DNA of 64,000 bases from Paramicrobacterium fandaimingii (GTDB taxonomy: Bacteria > Actinomycetota > Actinomycetes > Actinomycetales > Microbacteriaceae), in NCBI RefSeq assembly GCF_011751745.2, contig NZ_CP061170.1:434001-498000 (forward strand), in the 5' to 3' direction. This document shows positions 43,051 through 52,060 of the stretch, piece after piece. The position numbers and the translations under genes were made by a program. The notes beneath the pieces are model-generated. The model saw only the letters and a list, made by a program, of their open reading frames with translations, did no database searches and was not told where the DNA came from. How positions within the stretch are numbered: position 1 is the first letter of the stretch; each line of letters begins with the position of its first letter.

Positions 43051-45054
43051 ATGTCACAGTCACGCCCTGCGGCACGTTGCGCGCTCGCCGCATCCGCCAT
43101 CATTGTCGCCTCACTTGCTCTCTCTGTGCCCGCAGCTGCCGCCCCGGCAACGCCCGCGATCACACACTCAGCACCCGGCGCCGCGCTCGCACTCTCGGTG
43201 CTCGGAAGCTACGAGACCGAAGTCTTCGACGAGTCCGCCGCTGAGATCGTCGCCTACTATGACGGCCGCAGCTACACCGTCAACGCGCAGAAGGCCGTCG
43301 TCGACGTCGTCGATGTGAGTGATCCGAGCACGCCATCGTTGCTGTACTCCATCGGCGCAACCGGCGTCGCAAACTCGGTGGCGATTCGGGACGACGGCCT
43401 CGGTGTCGTCGCCCTTGAGGCCGAAACCAAGACGGATGCCGGCAGGCTCCTGCTCTTTGACGCGAACGCGGAGTCTGCCCGCATCCTCGGTTCGGTCGAG
43501 GTGGGTGCGCTGCCCGACATGGTGACGATCAGCGACGACGGCAGCTACGCCGTCATCGCCAACGAGGGCGAGCCGTCGGAAGACTTCGACGTCGATCCCG
43601 AAGGATCGATCAGTGTCGTGACATTGCCCGCGACCGTCGCGGCACCGGCACAGGATGCCGTGCGCACGGCGGACTTTCACGACTTCGAGGCGGGCGGCTC
43701 GAAGACCCTCGACCCTGCGGTGCGCATCTTCGGGCCGACGCCCGAGTCTGACCTTCCGATCTCGCGCAACCTCGAGCCGGAGTACATCGCCGTCTCGAAC
43801 GGCACAGCGTATGCCGCGCTGCAAGAGGCGAACGCTGTCGCCGTGATCGATCTGGCGACGGCATCCGTCACCGAGATCTGGCCACTCGGGTACAAAGACC
43901 ACGGCGCGATTGCCAACGGACTCGATGCGTCTGACCGCGACCCCGAAGACGGCCCTACCGCGAACATCTCCACATACGATGGACTGTACGGCGCCTACAT
44001 GCCCGACGGCATCAGCGCATACACGGTGGGTGGCGAGACGTACCTTGTCACGGCAAACGAGGGCGACTCGCGCGAGTGGGGCGACTTCGTGGATGCCGCA
44101 CGGGTGAAAGACCTGGGTGATGACGGCCTCGCGCCTGTGTGTGCGACGAGTCCGCTCTCGGGCGCGACGGGCGACGCCGATCTGGGGCGTCTCACCGTGA
44201 TCTCCGACCTGGGGTTGTCTGACGACGGGAGCTGCTATGAGAACCTGTATGCGTTTGGTGGCAGATCGTTCTCGATCTGGACGACATCAGGTGAGCTTGT
44301 CTTCGACTCCGGAGACGCATTTGAGCGGATCACGGCCGAGGCGATCCCCGAGTTCTTCAACTCAAACCACAGCGAGTCGAATCGCGAGGGCCGCAGCGAC
44401 GACAAGGGCCCCGAGCCCGAGAGCGTGACGCTCGGGGAGATCGACGGTCGAACGTATGCGTTCGTCGGCTTTGAGCGTGTGGGCGGAATCGCCGTGTACG
44501 ACGTTGCCGACCCTGCTCAATCGTCGTTCGTCACGTACCTGAACAACCGCGACTTTTCCGTGTCGGTTGAGGATGCTGATGCCCCCGTTGCCGTGCTGTC
44601 GGCCGCGGGAGACTTGGGCCCCGAGGGAATCGCGTTCGTGTCGGCCGCCGCATCGCCGACGGGCGAGGCGATGCTCGCCGTTGGCAATGAGGTATCAGGG
44701 ACGACGAGCTACTACGGCATCGCGCTGATGGCCGCCGAGGGCGAGATCCCGGGCGAGGGAACAGATGGCCCAGACGACGGTTCAGGCGACGGTTCGGAGC
44801 AACCGGGTGACGGCGCGAACGATGGTGAGCCGGGCGCGGGCGCGGGCGCGGGTGACGGTGCTGACGGCGAAGCCAGCGAGGCGAGCGATGGTGCTGCTTC
44901 AGGCGATGACGCTGTCGACGAGGCGTCGGATGAGCTGCCGTACACGGGAGCCGATGCCGGGCTGGTCGTCGTGCTTTCTGCGCTTGCCGCCGCCGTGATC
45001 GCGATCGGCACCACAGTGCTGATCGTGACGCGCCGTCGCGGCATACGTCGCTGA
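43051..45054 (+). CDS. Sortase-anchored choice-of-anchor I domain protein
   Basis: 667 residues from ATG 43051 behind GGAAGG. A secretion signal (about 1-31, ending in AAAAPA) leads to a beta-propeller-like domain with repeated DVVDVSDPSTPSLL, DMVTISDDGSYAVIANEGEPSEDF, YLVTANEGDSREWGDF and ESVTLGEIDGRTYAFVGFERVGGIAVYD. This is the choice-of-anchor I architecture. A Gly/Asp/Glu-rich linker precedes LPYTG (629-633), a hydrophobic helix and RRRGIRR, a complete sortase sorting signal. The protein should be on the cell wall. Relatives sit near phosphatases and nucleases, but no enzyme motif is visible here. Confidence 0.88.
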   Translation: MSQSRPAARCALAASAIIVASLALSVPAAAAPATPAITHSAPGAALALSVLGSYETEVFDESAAEIVAYYDGRSYTVNAQKAVVDVVDVSDPSTPSLLYSIGATGVANSVAIRDDGLGVVALEAETKTDAGRLLLFDANAESARILGSVEVGALPDMVTISDDGSYAVIANEGEPSEDFDVDPEGSISVVTLPATVAAPAQDAVRTADFHDFEAGGSKTLDPAVRIFGPTPESDLPISRNLEPEYIAVSNGTAYAALQEANAVAVIDLATASVTEIWPLGYKDHGAIANGLDASDRDPEDGPTANISTYDGLYGAYMPDGISAYTVGGETYLVTANEGDSREWGDFVDAARVKDLGDDGLAPVCATSPLSGATGDADLGRLTVISDLGLSDDGSCYENLYAFGGRSFSIWTTSGELVFDSGDAFERITAEAIPEFFNSNHSESNREGRSDDKGPEPESVTLGEIDGRTYAFVGFERVGGIAVYDVADPAQSSFVTYLNNRDFSVSVEDADAPVAVLSAAGDLGPEGIAFVSAAASPTGEAMLAVGNEVSGTTSYYGIALMAAEGEIPGEGTDGPDDGSGDGSEQPGDGANDGEPGAGAGAGDGADGEASEASDGAASGDDAVDEASDELPYTGADAGLVVVLSALAAAVIAIGTTVLIVTRRRGIRR

Positions 45055-45132
45055 GCGGTTCCGGGAGCGACCACCCTTGGCGCCCGCGTTCAGGCGGCCC
45101 AAATGCGCACCCACGACCGGGACGCCGAGCAT

Positions 45133-45276
45133 ATGGGCCGCATGAGAAACGACAAGGAGGTGCCCCGCCGTCGCCCCACGCGGCAGCCGCGGCATCTCAC
45201 GCGCACGCCTCGCGACATGAGCTTTGCGGTTGCGAATGCCGCGACGCGGTGGTGTGCTGGGCTCAGGGGTGCGTGA
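45133..45276 (+). CDS. Possible small basic ORF coupled to the next gene
   Basis: A 47-residue frame starts at ATG 45133 (or ATG 45142) and is Arg/Pro-rich (KEVPRRRPTRQPRHLTRTPRD). Its stop codon overlaps the next ATG as TGATG. There is no convincing ribosome site for either start, and no known family is recognised. It could be a leader peptide or plain non-coding sequence. Confidence 0.2.
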   Translation: MGRMRNDKEVPRRRPTRQPRHLTRTPRDMSFAVANAATRWCAGLRGA

Positions 45277-46808
45277 TGGAATCATCAGGGTTTGCCGACG
45301 TGCTCGGCTTTCTCAACGCCGACGATTACACGATCGCGCGCGAGGTGCTGCAGCGCGGCATCGCTGCCGTCTTCGTCGTCGCCTTTGTAGCGGCGATGGC
45401 GCAGTTTCCCGCGCTGCTCGGCGAACGCGGCCTTCTTCCCGCCCCAACGCTCATCGCCCGTACAACGGGGCGGCGGCTGCCGAGCATCTTCCGCCTGCGC
45501 GCTTTTCGCTACAGCGACAGGATGCTGCGGGCCGCCGCCGCGCTCGGCGCCGCCGTCGCGGCATCCGTCATTCTCGGTCTGCCCCAGCTCGGTCCGCCCT
45601 GGGTTCCGATGCTTGCCTTCGCCGTGATATGGGTGCTGTACCTGTCGATCGTGAATATCGGGCAGGTGTTCTACGGCTTCGGGTGGGAGTCGCTGCTGCT
45701 CGAGGCCGGTGCCGTTGCCGCGTTTCTCGGTTCGCGTGAGACGGCGCCTCCGCTGCTGATCATCGTGTTCTTCTGGTGGCTCGTCGTGCGCATTGAGCTG
45801 GGAGCCGGGCTGATCAAGATGCGCGGCGACAGCAGCTGGCGCGACCTCACGGCAATGACGTATCACCACGAAACGCAGCCGATGCCCGGGCCGCTCAGTC
45901 GCCGCGCGCACCTGCTGCCGCGAGCGGTGCACCGCGCAGAAACGCTTGGCAATCACCTCGTGCAGCTGGGCATGCCGCTGCTGCTGTTCGCGCCCCAGCC
46001 GATCGCGGGCTGCGCGGCGACGTTGATCATCGTCACGCAGCTGTGGCTCGTTGTCAGCGGCAACTTCGCTTGGCTCAACTGGATGACGATCATCGTCGCT
46101 TTCTCCGGAGTGAGCGACTCGTTTCTGCTGTGGATCACCGGGCGAGGCAGCTCAGGCGCGAGCTTGTCGGTTTGGAGCTGGTTTGGAGTGCCGCTTGGAG
46201 CGCAGAATCACACGGATGCTGTGGCGGGAGCGGCATCCATGTCGTCGATCTGGTGGATCGCTCTCACCACAGCGGTGTTTCTCACCTTCGCGTGGCTCAG
46301 CATTCCCGCGGTGGCCAATTTGTTCTCGCGCGGCCAGCTCATGAACGCGAGTTTCAACCGCCTGGGCATCGGCAATGCGTACGGCGCGTTCGGCAGCGTG
46401 ACGCAGGTGCGGCGCGAGGTGGTGATTGAGGGAACGCTCGCTGAGCACCCGGGTGACGATGACTGGCGGGAATACGACTTCAAGGTAAAGCCGGGAGCGG
46501 TGGCGCGTCTTCCTCGGCAGTTCGCGCCTTACCATCTGCGTCTCGACTGGCAGATGTGGTTTCTCGCCCTCGGCGGCTGGAATGCCACGTGGTTTGAGCG
46601 GCTCATCGAGAAGCTTCTCGCCGCCGACCCGGCAACGCTGCGGCTGCTTCGCGTCGATCCGTTCCGCGGAGTCGCCCCGCGAGCGGTGCGCGCACGCGTG
46701 TTCTCTTATCGGTTCACCACGCGCGACGAGAAGCGCACGACCGGCGACATCTGGATGCGGCGAGAGCTCGCCGTTCTGGTGCAGCCGACACGCCGAGTTC
46801 CGGAATGA
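45276..46808 (+). CDS. Lipase maturation factor family membrane protein
   Basis: 510 residues from ATG 45276 with AGGGG six bases upstream. It matches the LMF1 family: FPALLGERGLLPAP, the early membrane segments, and the conserved core VNIGQVFYGFGWESLLLEAGAVAAFLG, FWWLVVRIELGAGLIKMRGDSSWRDLTAMTYHHETQPMPGPLS. Vertebrate LMF1 helps fold secreted lipases; the bacterial role is not established. The C-terminal domain WREYDFKVKPGAV, FAPYHLRLDWQMWFLAL is complete. Confidence 0.9.
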   Translation: MESSGFADVLGFLNADDYTIAREVLQRGIAAVFVVAFVAAMAQFPALLGERGLLPAPTLIARTTGRRLPSIFRLRAFRYSDRMLRAAAALGAAVAASVILGLPQLGPPWVPMLAFAVIWVLYLSIVNIGQVFYGFGWESLLLEAGAVAAFLGSRETAPPLLIIVFFWWLVVRIELGAGLIKMRGDSSWRDLTAMTYHHETQPMPGPLSRRAHLLPRAVHRAETLGNHLVQLGMPLLLFAPQPIAGCAATLIIVTQLWLVVSGNFAWLNWMTIIVAFSGVSDSFLLWITGRGSSGASLSVWSWFGVPLGAQNHTDAVAGAASMSSIWWIALTTAVFLTFAWLSIPAVANLFSRGQLMNASFNRLGIGNAYGAFGSVTQVRREVVIEGTLAEHPGDDDWREYDFKVKPGAVARLPRQFAPYHLRLDWQMWFLALGGWNATWFERLIEKLLAADPATLRLLRVDPFRGVAPRAVRARVFSYRFTTRDEKRTTGDIWMRRELAVLVQPTRRVPE

Positions 46809-46861
46809 GGAATGAGTGCCATGATGACCCTCGTTTAGGGGGCGGAATCCGATACTCTGTA

Positions 46862-47003
46862 CACGGCGACGTCGCCGGCTCAGCCGCGATTGTCGTTTGA
46901 GGGAAATGCAGTCCGCGTGCAGTGGTTGGGGACCCTCCCGTTATCGGGTGGATTGCCGCGGATCGCATGGAGGCAGGATGGGGGCATCCTGCCTCCTTTC
47001 TCG
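46862..47003 (+). ncRNA. Candidate structured RNA ending in an intrinsic terminator
   Basis: The 235 bp gap after the LMF gene has no open frame but several nested helices: GGCGACGTCGCC (a 12-base self-complementary segment), TCCGCG/CGCGGA enclosing CCCG-TTAT-CGGG, and a final terminator. A possible -10 element (GATACT) lies at about 46851. No Rfam family is recognised. It may be only a long 3' UTR. Confidence 0.3.
46969..47003 (+). terminator. Strong intrinsic terminator
   Basis: GGAGGCAGGATG (46969-46980) and CATCCTGCCTCC (46985-46996) form a perfect 12 bp stem with a GGGG loop, followed by TTTCTCGT on the plus strand. It lies about 160 bp after the LMF stop. Confidence 0.85.
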
Positions 47004-47043
47004 TGCGCGAGATCGCTCGTGCGATCCCGTTCTGCGTCGAGGG

Positions 47044-48492
47044 CTACCGTGTTCGTCTCGCGCGTCGAAGCGAGATCTCGGCGGCGCGGTCGAGGCCGAA
47101 GCTGCGCCGCGCGAGATGGCCGCCGATCGTCGTGCCTGCGGCCAGACCGATGCCGACGGCGAGCGCGACGAACAGTTCACCGAGCGCGGCAACGATTCCC
47201 TGGGGACCATCCATGAGCGTGTAGAGGCCGCGATACACAGTGAGGCCAGGAATGAGGCCGATGATTCCGGCCATGGTGAGTGCCGCCTCCGGCACCATGA
47301 TCCAGCGGTACACCAGATAGCTGAGCACGCCGGCGACGATGCCGGCGACGCCTGGAGCGAGGCCCGGGTCGGGCATCAGAGGGTTCACGATGAAAAACAC
47401 GGCGAACACAATTGCGGCCAGTATTGCCATGATTGGCGCGATGATCATGCGCACGTAGGACGTCAGCGTAAAGCCGATTCCGATCAGCCCTGCTCCGACC
47501 ATTCCCGCCCAGATATTGTCGGTGCGGCCGAGACTTGTGCCGACGTCGATGGGAATTCCGATGCGAAGGGCGAGGCCGATGGTGAGCGAGATGCCCACGG
47601 CGAGGCCGAGGGTCATCATGATCACCTCGAGGCCGCGAGATGATGCGGTGATGTAATACCCGTCGATGGCATCTCGAGCGGCTGCGGTCAGCCCGATCCC
47701 CGACAGCAGCAGCATGATTCCCGAGATGACGATCACCGTCGGCTGCACTTCGCTCGTGAGTGCGAACCCAAACGTTCGCGTCCAGTACAACAGTCCGGCG
47801 ATTCCCGTGATGACGAATGCGGCGGCCATCTGCACAAAGAATGCCGAGATTCCCCACTTCTCGAGGCGTCGCGTGACGATGTCGGCGATGACCGCCGAGA
47901 TCGCGGCCGCGACGATAACGACGAAGCTGGCGTCGTACATGACGACGACGCCCGCGGCAAGAATGGCCTTTCCCGCCGACACGACCCAGCGACGATACGG
48001 GTGCGGCTGCTGCAGAATCTCGCTGAGGTGCTGGCGTGCGAGGTCGGGGTCGACCGGATCGGTCGCTGAGGTGATCTCGTCCATGAGTCGGTAGACGTCG
48101 CGCAGCCGCGTGTAGTCGGTGGTGCGCACCTTGACGACGCGCATGACAGAGATGGGGTCCTCGTCGAGCCCGCGGTGGACCGACACCGTGATGGAGCTGA
48201 AGTGAATGTCGACGTGCATGCCGGTGATGCCGAAGCTGGAGCTGAGCCGAAGCACCTGGGCAACGGTGTCGGCCGCTGAGGCCCCCGTTGCGATCATCGT
48301 CTCGCCGACGCGCAGGCACAGCTCGATCACGGATCGTGCGTGTCGCTGAGATACGGCATCGTCGCTGCCTGGCAGTGCGATGCGCTGTGTCGGCACGCCC
48401 ATGCCGCGCACCATGCCGCCGGCGAGCCCCTTTAAAGAGACACCCAGTCGCGCCCGAAGCTGGCGCTGCCTCTTGCTGCCCTGATCGCTCAT
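47044..48492 (-). CDS. thrE: Threonine/serine exporter, ThrE family
   Basis: 482 residues. The N-terminal cytoplasmic ThrE domain has the conserved LCLRVGETMIATGASAADTVAQVLRLSSSFGITGMHVDIHFSSITVS. It is followed by about ten membrane segments, including a second ThrE_2-like half (MAGIIGLIPGLTVYRGLYTLMDG). Members export threonine and serine in exchange for protons. ATG 48492 has AGGAAC upstream. Confidence 0.9.
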   Translation of the reverse strand: MSDQGSKRQRQLRARLGVSLKGLAGGMVRGMGVPTQRIALPGSDDAVSQRHARSVIELCLRVGETMIATGASAADTVAQVLRLSSSFGITGMHVDIHFSSITVSVHRGLDEDPISVMRVVKVRTTDYTRLRDVYRLMDEITSATDPVDPDLARQHLSEILQQPHPYRRWVVSAGKAILAAGVVVMYDASFVVIVAAAISAVIADIVTRRLEKWGISAFFVQMAAAFVITGIAGLLYWTRTFGFALTSEVQPTVIVISGIMLLLSGIGLTAAARDAIDGYYITASSRGLEVIMMTLGLAVGISLTIGLALRIGIPIDVGTSLGRTDNIWAGMVGAGLIGIGFTLTSYVRMIIAPIMAILAAIVFAVFFIVNPLMPDPGLAPGVAGIVAGVLSYLVYRWIMVPEAALTMAGIIGLIPGLTVYRGLYTLMDGPQGIVAALGELFVALAVGIGLAAGTTIGGHLARRSFGLDRAAEISLRRARRTR

Positions 48493-48509
48493 GTTCCTAG
48501 CGTAAAACC

Positions 48510-48947
48510 TCAGTCAATAGGGCGGTCGATCAACCGCGAGAGCACGATCGACGACCGCGTGTGGTCGACGTTGGGAGCCACACGAACACGCTCGAGGGCG
48601 TCTTCGAGAGCGGGGATGCTGCGTGCGCGAATGTGCACCATGGCATCGGCGCTTCCTGACACCGTGCACGCTTCCACCACCTCGGGAACGTGGCTCATCA
48701 TGCGGCGAAGTTCGTCGGGAGCGACGGTGCCGCGGCAGAAGAGTTCGACATAGGCTTCCGTACGCCTGCCGTCGATGGCTGGGTCGACCTGCACGGTGAA
48801 TCCGCGAATCACGCCGTCAGCGACAAGGCGGTCGACGCGGCGTTTCACCGCTGATGCCGAGAGTCCAACGACCTGGCCGATGTCGCCGTACCCTGCGCGC
48901 GCATTCTGCCGAAGCAGATCGATGATCCCGCGGTCAATATTGTCCAT
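48510..48947 (-). CDS. Lrp/AsnC-family regulator
   Basis: 145 residues starting MDNIDRGIIDLLRQNARAGYGDIGQVVGLSASAVKRRVDRL (AsnC HTH), then the RAM effector domain (AYVELFCRGTV, VVEACTVSGSADAMVHIRARSIPALEDAL). There is no clear ribosome site; ATG 48956 is a second choice. It is divergent from the dimethylargininase gene, a common actinobacterial pairing for arginine or ornithine metabolism. Confidence 0.88.
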   Translation of the reverse strand: MDNIDRGIIDLLRQNARAGYGDIGQVVGLSASAVKRRVDRLVADGVIRGFTVQVDPAIDGRRTEAYVELFCRGTVAPDELRRMMSHVPEVVEACTVSGSADAMVHIRARSIPALEDALERVRVAPNVDHTRSSIVLSRLIDRPID

Positions 48948-49129
48948 GTACGTCATTCTAAACACGAAAACTTGCGTTTGCCCGTGATAGAACGCATGAA
49001 TCCTGCACGCCATCAGAAGCTTTCGCGCGTCGACGATGCAAGAATTAAGCACGGAGGCGTGCCCGAGCGAATCGCGGCCGGGCCAAGAGGACAGCGTCCG
49101 CCGCATCTGAGATATTCACTGGAGACGCT

Positions 49130-49987
49130 ATGACCAGCACCGATTCCGTCACCGCACCCGCGCGCGAGCGCACGCCCAACCCTCGTACGTACCTCATGTG
49201 CCGACCAGAGCACTTTACCGTTTCGTACCGCATCAACCCATGGATGGAGCCCGAGAATCCCACGGACACGGCTCGCGCCGTGGCGCAGTGGCAGACCTTG
49301 TACGACACCTATGTGTCGCTTGGGCACACAATCGAGCTGATCGACCCGCTCGAGGGCCTGCCCGACATGGTCTACACGGCGAACGGTGGCTTCGTCATCG
49401 ACGGCATCGCCTATGGCGCGCAGTTCACCTATCCCGAGCGTCAGCCCGAGGGTCCCGCATTCATGGAGTGGTTCGCCGCCAACGACTATCGGGTCGTCGA
49501 GCCGAAGAACGTCAACGAGGGTGAGGGTGACCTGCTTCTCGTCGGAGACACCGTCCTCGCGGGCACCGGGTTTCGCACCAGCACCGAGAGCCACCGCGAA
49601 GTCGCCGCGACGTTCGACCGCGAGGTGGTTTCGCTGAACCTCGTCAACCCAAGCTTCTACCATCTCGACACCGCGATTTCGGTGCTCGACCCGCTCACGG
49701 GCGACGACGACGCGAACATCGCATACCTGCCGAGCGCATTCGATGACGCGTCGCGCGCAATTCTCGAGAAGCGGTACCCGAACGCCATCCACGTGAGTGA
49801 AGATGACTCCCGTATTCTCGGGCTCAACTCGATCTCAGACGGCTACAACGTCGTGATCGCCCAGCGCGCGACGGGATTCGAGGCGCAGCTGCGTGAGCGC
49901 GGCTACAACCCCATCGGCGTCGATCTCTCTGAACTGCTTCTCGGCGGCGGCGGGGTCAAGTGCTGCACGTTGGAGCTGCGCCGCTGA
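49130..49987 (+). CDS. ddaH: Dimethylarginine dimethylaminohydrolase-like amidinohydrolase
   Basis: 285 residues from ATG 49130 behind GGAGA. The guanidine-modifying fold is marked by YLMCRPEHFTVSYRINPWM, DMVYTANGGFVIDG, GEGDLLLVGDTVLAGTGFRTS, the histidine in NPSFYHLDT and the catalytic cysteine in GGGGVKCCTLELRR (Cys278). The family hydrolyses methylarginines to citrulline; some relatives are arginine deiminases or ornithine-forming hydrolases, so the exact substrate is inferred. Confidence 0.85.
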   Translation: MTSTDSVTAPARERTPNPRTYLMCRPEHFTVSYRINPWMEPENPTDTARAVAQWQTLYDTYVSLGHTIELIDPLEGLPDMVYTANGGFVIDGIAYGAQFTYPERQPEGPAFMEWFAANDYRVVEPKNVNEGEGDLLLVGDTVLAGTGFRTSTESHREVAATFDREVVSLNLVNPSFYHLDTAISVLDPLTGDDDANIAYLPSAFDDASRAILEKRYPNAIHVSEDDSRILGLNSISDGYNVVIAQRATGFEAQLRERGYNPIGVDLSELLLGGGGVKCCTLELRR

Positions 49988-50079
49988 CAGAACCTCGCGC
50001 GTGGCCTGACACCATGCGCCGGGGCAAGGGTGGTGGCGATTCATCAGTGGATCGCCACCACCGGCATGTGCATGCCGTG

Positions 50080-50664
50080 TTATGAGTTCGGCACTGTGTG
50101 GGACCCGCCGATCGTCGCCACCGCCTCTGCGAGTTCGTCTCCGCTCGGGAGAGCCTCAGAGTCCAGCAGCCAGAGGATGCCGAGGCTCTGCGTGAGCACG
50201 TAGTACAGACGAGCGATAGAGTTCGCCTGCCGTTCGTCAAGCTCCGGATGCGCGAGGACAAGATTCTTCGCCATTCCCCGATAGCCCTCTGCGACAGCCT
50301 CGTGCAGTTTGCGGCTCTCGCTCGAATCTCTCAGAACGTGCACAACGTTCTCGAGGCTCGCCAGGAGAGCCTCCCTGTTCGCTGCGAACACCGACGGAAC
50401 GTCGTTCACGAGGGTCGCGAAGCCGTCGAGCAGTGATGCGCCCGTGCCCTCGAGTACGAGGTTCTCAAGGTCGTCACCGATTCCGGTGCCGAGTGTCTCT
50501 ACAAGTGCCTCGGTCACCAATCGGTCCTTCGAGCCGAAGTGGTAGCCGATCGCGGCGAGGCTCACGCCCGCTGCAGCGGCGATGTCTCTGGCTGTCGTTT
50601 TCGCGATTCCCCGCTCGACGATGACCTTGCGCGCTCCAGCCAGCAGGTCTTCCCTGTTTCCCAT
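50080..50664 (-). CDS. TetR-family transcriptional regulator
   Basis: 194 residues with the TetR HTH KTTARDIAAAAGVSLAAIGYHFGSKDRLVTEAL and a helical ligand domain. It is divergent from a flavin monooxygenase, and the intergenic region is packed with GTCT-n-AGAC palindromes. It most likely represses itself and the monooxygenase until an aromatic or polyketide-like ligand binds. Confidence 0.9.
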   Translation of the reverse strand: MGNREDLLAGARKVIVERGIAKTTARDIAAAAGVSLAAIGYHFGSKDRLVTEALVETLGTGIGDDLENLVLEGTGASLLDGFATLVNDVPSVFAANREALLASLENVVHVLRDSSESRKLHEAVAEGYRGMAKNLVLAHPELDERQANSIARLYYVLTQSLGILWLLDSEALPSGDELAEAVATIGGSHTVPNS

Positions 50665-50683
50665 ACTGGGATTCTACTCAAAC

Positions 50684-50750
50684 GTCTCAGACATTTGTAT
50701 TAGACAAACATCTTTGCCATGCTGTACAAATGTCTTAGACAAACGTCTAA
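50684..50750. promoter_or_regulatory. TetR operator cluster
   Basis: Palindromes GTCTCAGAC (50684-50692), TGTCTTAGACA (50731-50741) and TTAGACAAACGTCTAA (50735-50750, exact 6 bp arms), plus a half-site ATTAGACA at 50699-50706, occupy the shared promoter region. They share the GTCT-n-AGAC core. Confidence 0.75.
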
Positions 50751-50770
50751 TTCTTAGGAAAGAGATTGCA

Positions 50771-52012
50771 ATGACCACACGCACTCCCCATGTTCTGATC
50801 TCAGGCGGCGGCATCGCCGGAACGGCTCTCGCCCTGCGCCTCGTAGAGCGGGGCATTCGCACAACCGTCGTCGAGAGGGCAGATTCGCCCCGCGAGGGAG
50901 GGCAGGTCGTCGACCTTCGGGGCGCAAGTCGCGAAGCGGCCGAACAGATGGGACTCATGCCCGGCATCCGCGAGTATCAACTCCACGAGAAGGGCATTGC
51001 CTATGTCGGATCCCGCGGCACCGTTTACGCCCGCATGTCCATGGAGGACTACGACGGTAAAGGTGCGGTTGCCGAGATCGAGATCGCGCGCGGTGACCTG
51101 CATCGCGTGATTCTCAAGCGACTTGATGCGGCCAGCAGTGCAGCGCCGGGTCTCCTGAGTCTTCGCTACGGCGAGCAGATCGACAGTCTTTCTCAGCACG
51201 ACGAGGGTGTTGACGCGACCTTCGCATCGGGAGCCGCCGAGCGGTTCGACCTTGTCGTCGGCAGCGACGGCGTGCACTCGGCGACACGGCGGATGGCCGT
51301 CGGGCCGGAGGAATCGTTCTCGACATATCTCGGTGGCTACACGGCGTTCTTCAGCATGCCGACGCCCGCCGGAATCGAGCCCGGCTGGTTCACGATGCGC
51401 GCCGTGGCGGGAGTCGCGGTCGGCGTGAGGCCGGGGCCGGACCCCGCAACGTCGATGGTGCTGTTGACGATCCGAATGGATCGCAATCCTGAGCTGCGAC
51501 GCGACCACAACGCACAGCTGGCGTTGGTGCGCCGGATGATCTGCGCTGCGGACTGGCATGCCCCGGCGATGCTTGCTGCGCTGGAGCGATCGCAGGACTT
51601 CTATTTCGACGAGCTCGTGCGCATCGACGTTCCTGATGTCTCGCACGGCCGTATTGCACTGATTGGAGACGCCCGTTCGTCTGGATCGCCGTTATCGGGA
51701 ATGGGAACGGCTACGGCGCTCATCGGAGCTCACCTGCTCTCCGCTGAGATCGCGGCGTCGCCAGATGACCTGGCCGAAGCGACGGCGCGCTTCGCGACGG
51801 CCATCGCACCATTTGCGAAAGCGGGGCAGACGCTTCCCGGTGGCGGCATCCGCTTCATGGTGCCGAGAGGCACGGTCGGAAGCGTCATGTCGCAGTGGGT
51901 CATGCGCGTGCTGGTTTCTCGTGCAATGCGGCCAGTGATGAAGCGCATGATCAGCGGTGGTCAGACCGACGAGCTGTCGCTGCCAGACAAGCAGCCAGCC
52001 GAGCGCTATTAG
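50771..52012 (+). CDS. FAD-dependent monooxygenase, TetX-like
   Basis: 413 residues from ATG 50771 behind AGGAAAG. The FAD motif VLISGGGIAGTALALRLVERGIRTTVVERA, DLVVGSDGVHSATRR and the second motif ALIGDARSSGSPLSGMGTATALIGAHLL are intact. The arrangement REGGQVVDLRG recalls the TetX/class A hydroxylase group. Substrate unknown; a resistance role is not implied by sequence. A C-terminal helix of about 70 residues after the FAD domain is present. Confidence 0.87.
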   Translation: MTTRTPHVLISGGGIAGTALALRLVERGIRTTVVERADSPREGGQVVDLRGASREAAEQMGLMPGIREYQLHEKGIAYVGSRGTVYARMSMEDYDGKGAVAEIEIARGDLHRVILKRLDAASSAAPGLLSLRYGEQIDSLSQHDEGVDATFASGAAERFDLVVGSDGVHSATRRMAVGPEESFSTYLGGYTAFFSMPTPAGIEPGWFTMRAVAGVAVGVRPGPDPATSMVLLTIRMDRNPELRRDHNAQLALVRRMICAADWHAPAMLAALERSQDFYFDELVRIDVPDVSHGRIALIGDARSSGSPLSGMGTATALIGAHLLSAEIAASPDDLAEATARFATAIAPFAKAGQTLPGGGIRFMVPRGTVGSVMSQWVMRVLVSRAMRPVMKRMISGGQTDELSLPDKQPAERY

Positions 52013-52060
52013 GCTTGGTGATCGCGTGCCGTTCGCGCACAGGCAGGAAGGGGAGTCGCC

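Noticed and set aside
50771..52012. Tetracycline-inactivating enzyme
   Set aside because: Similarity to the TetX group is only at the level of the flavin hydroxylase family, so no resistance claim is supported.
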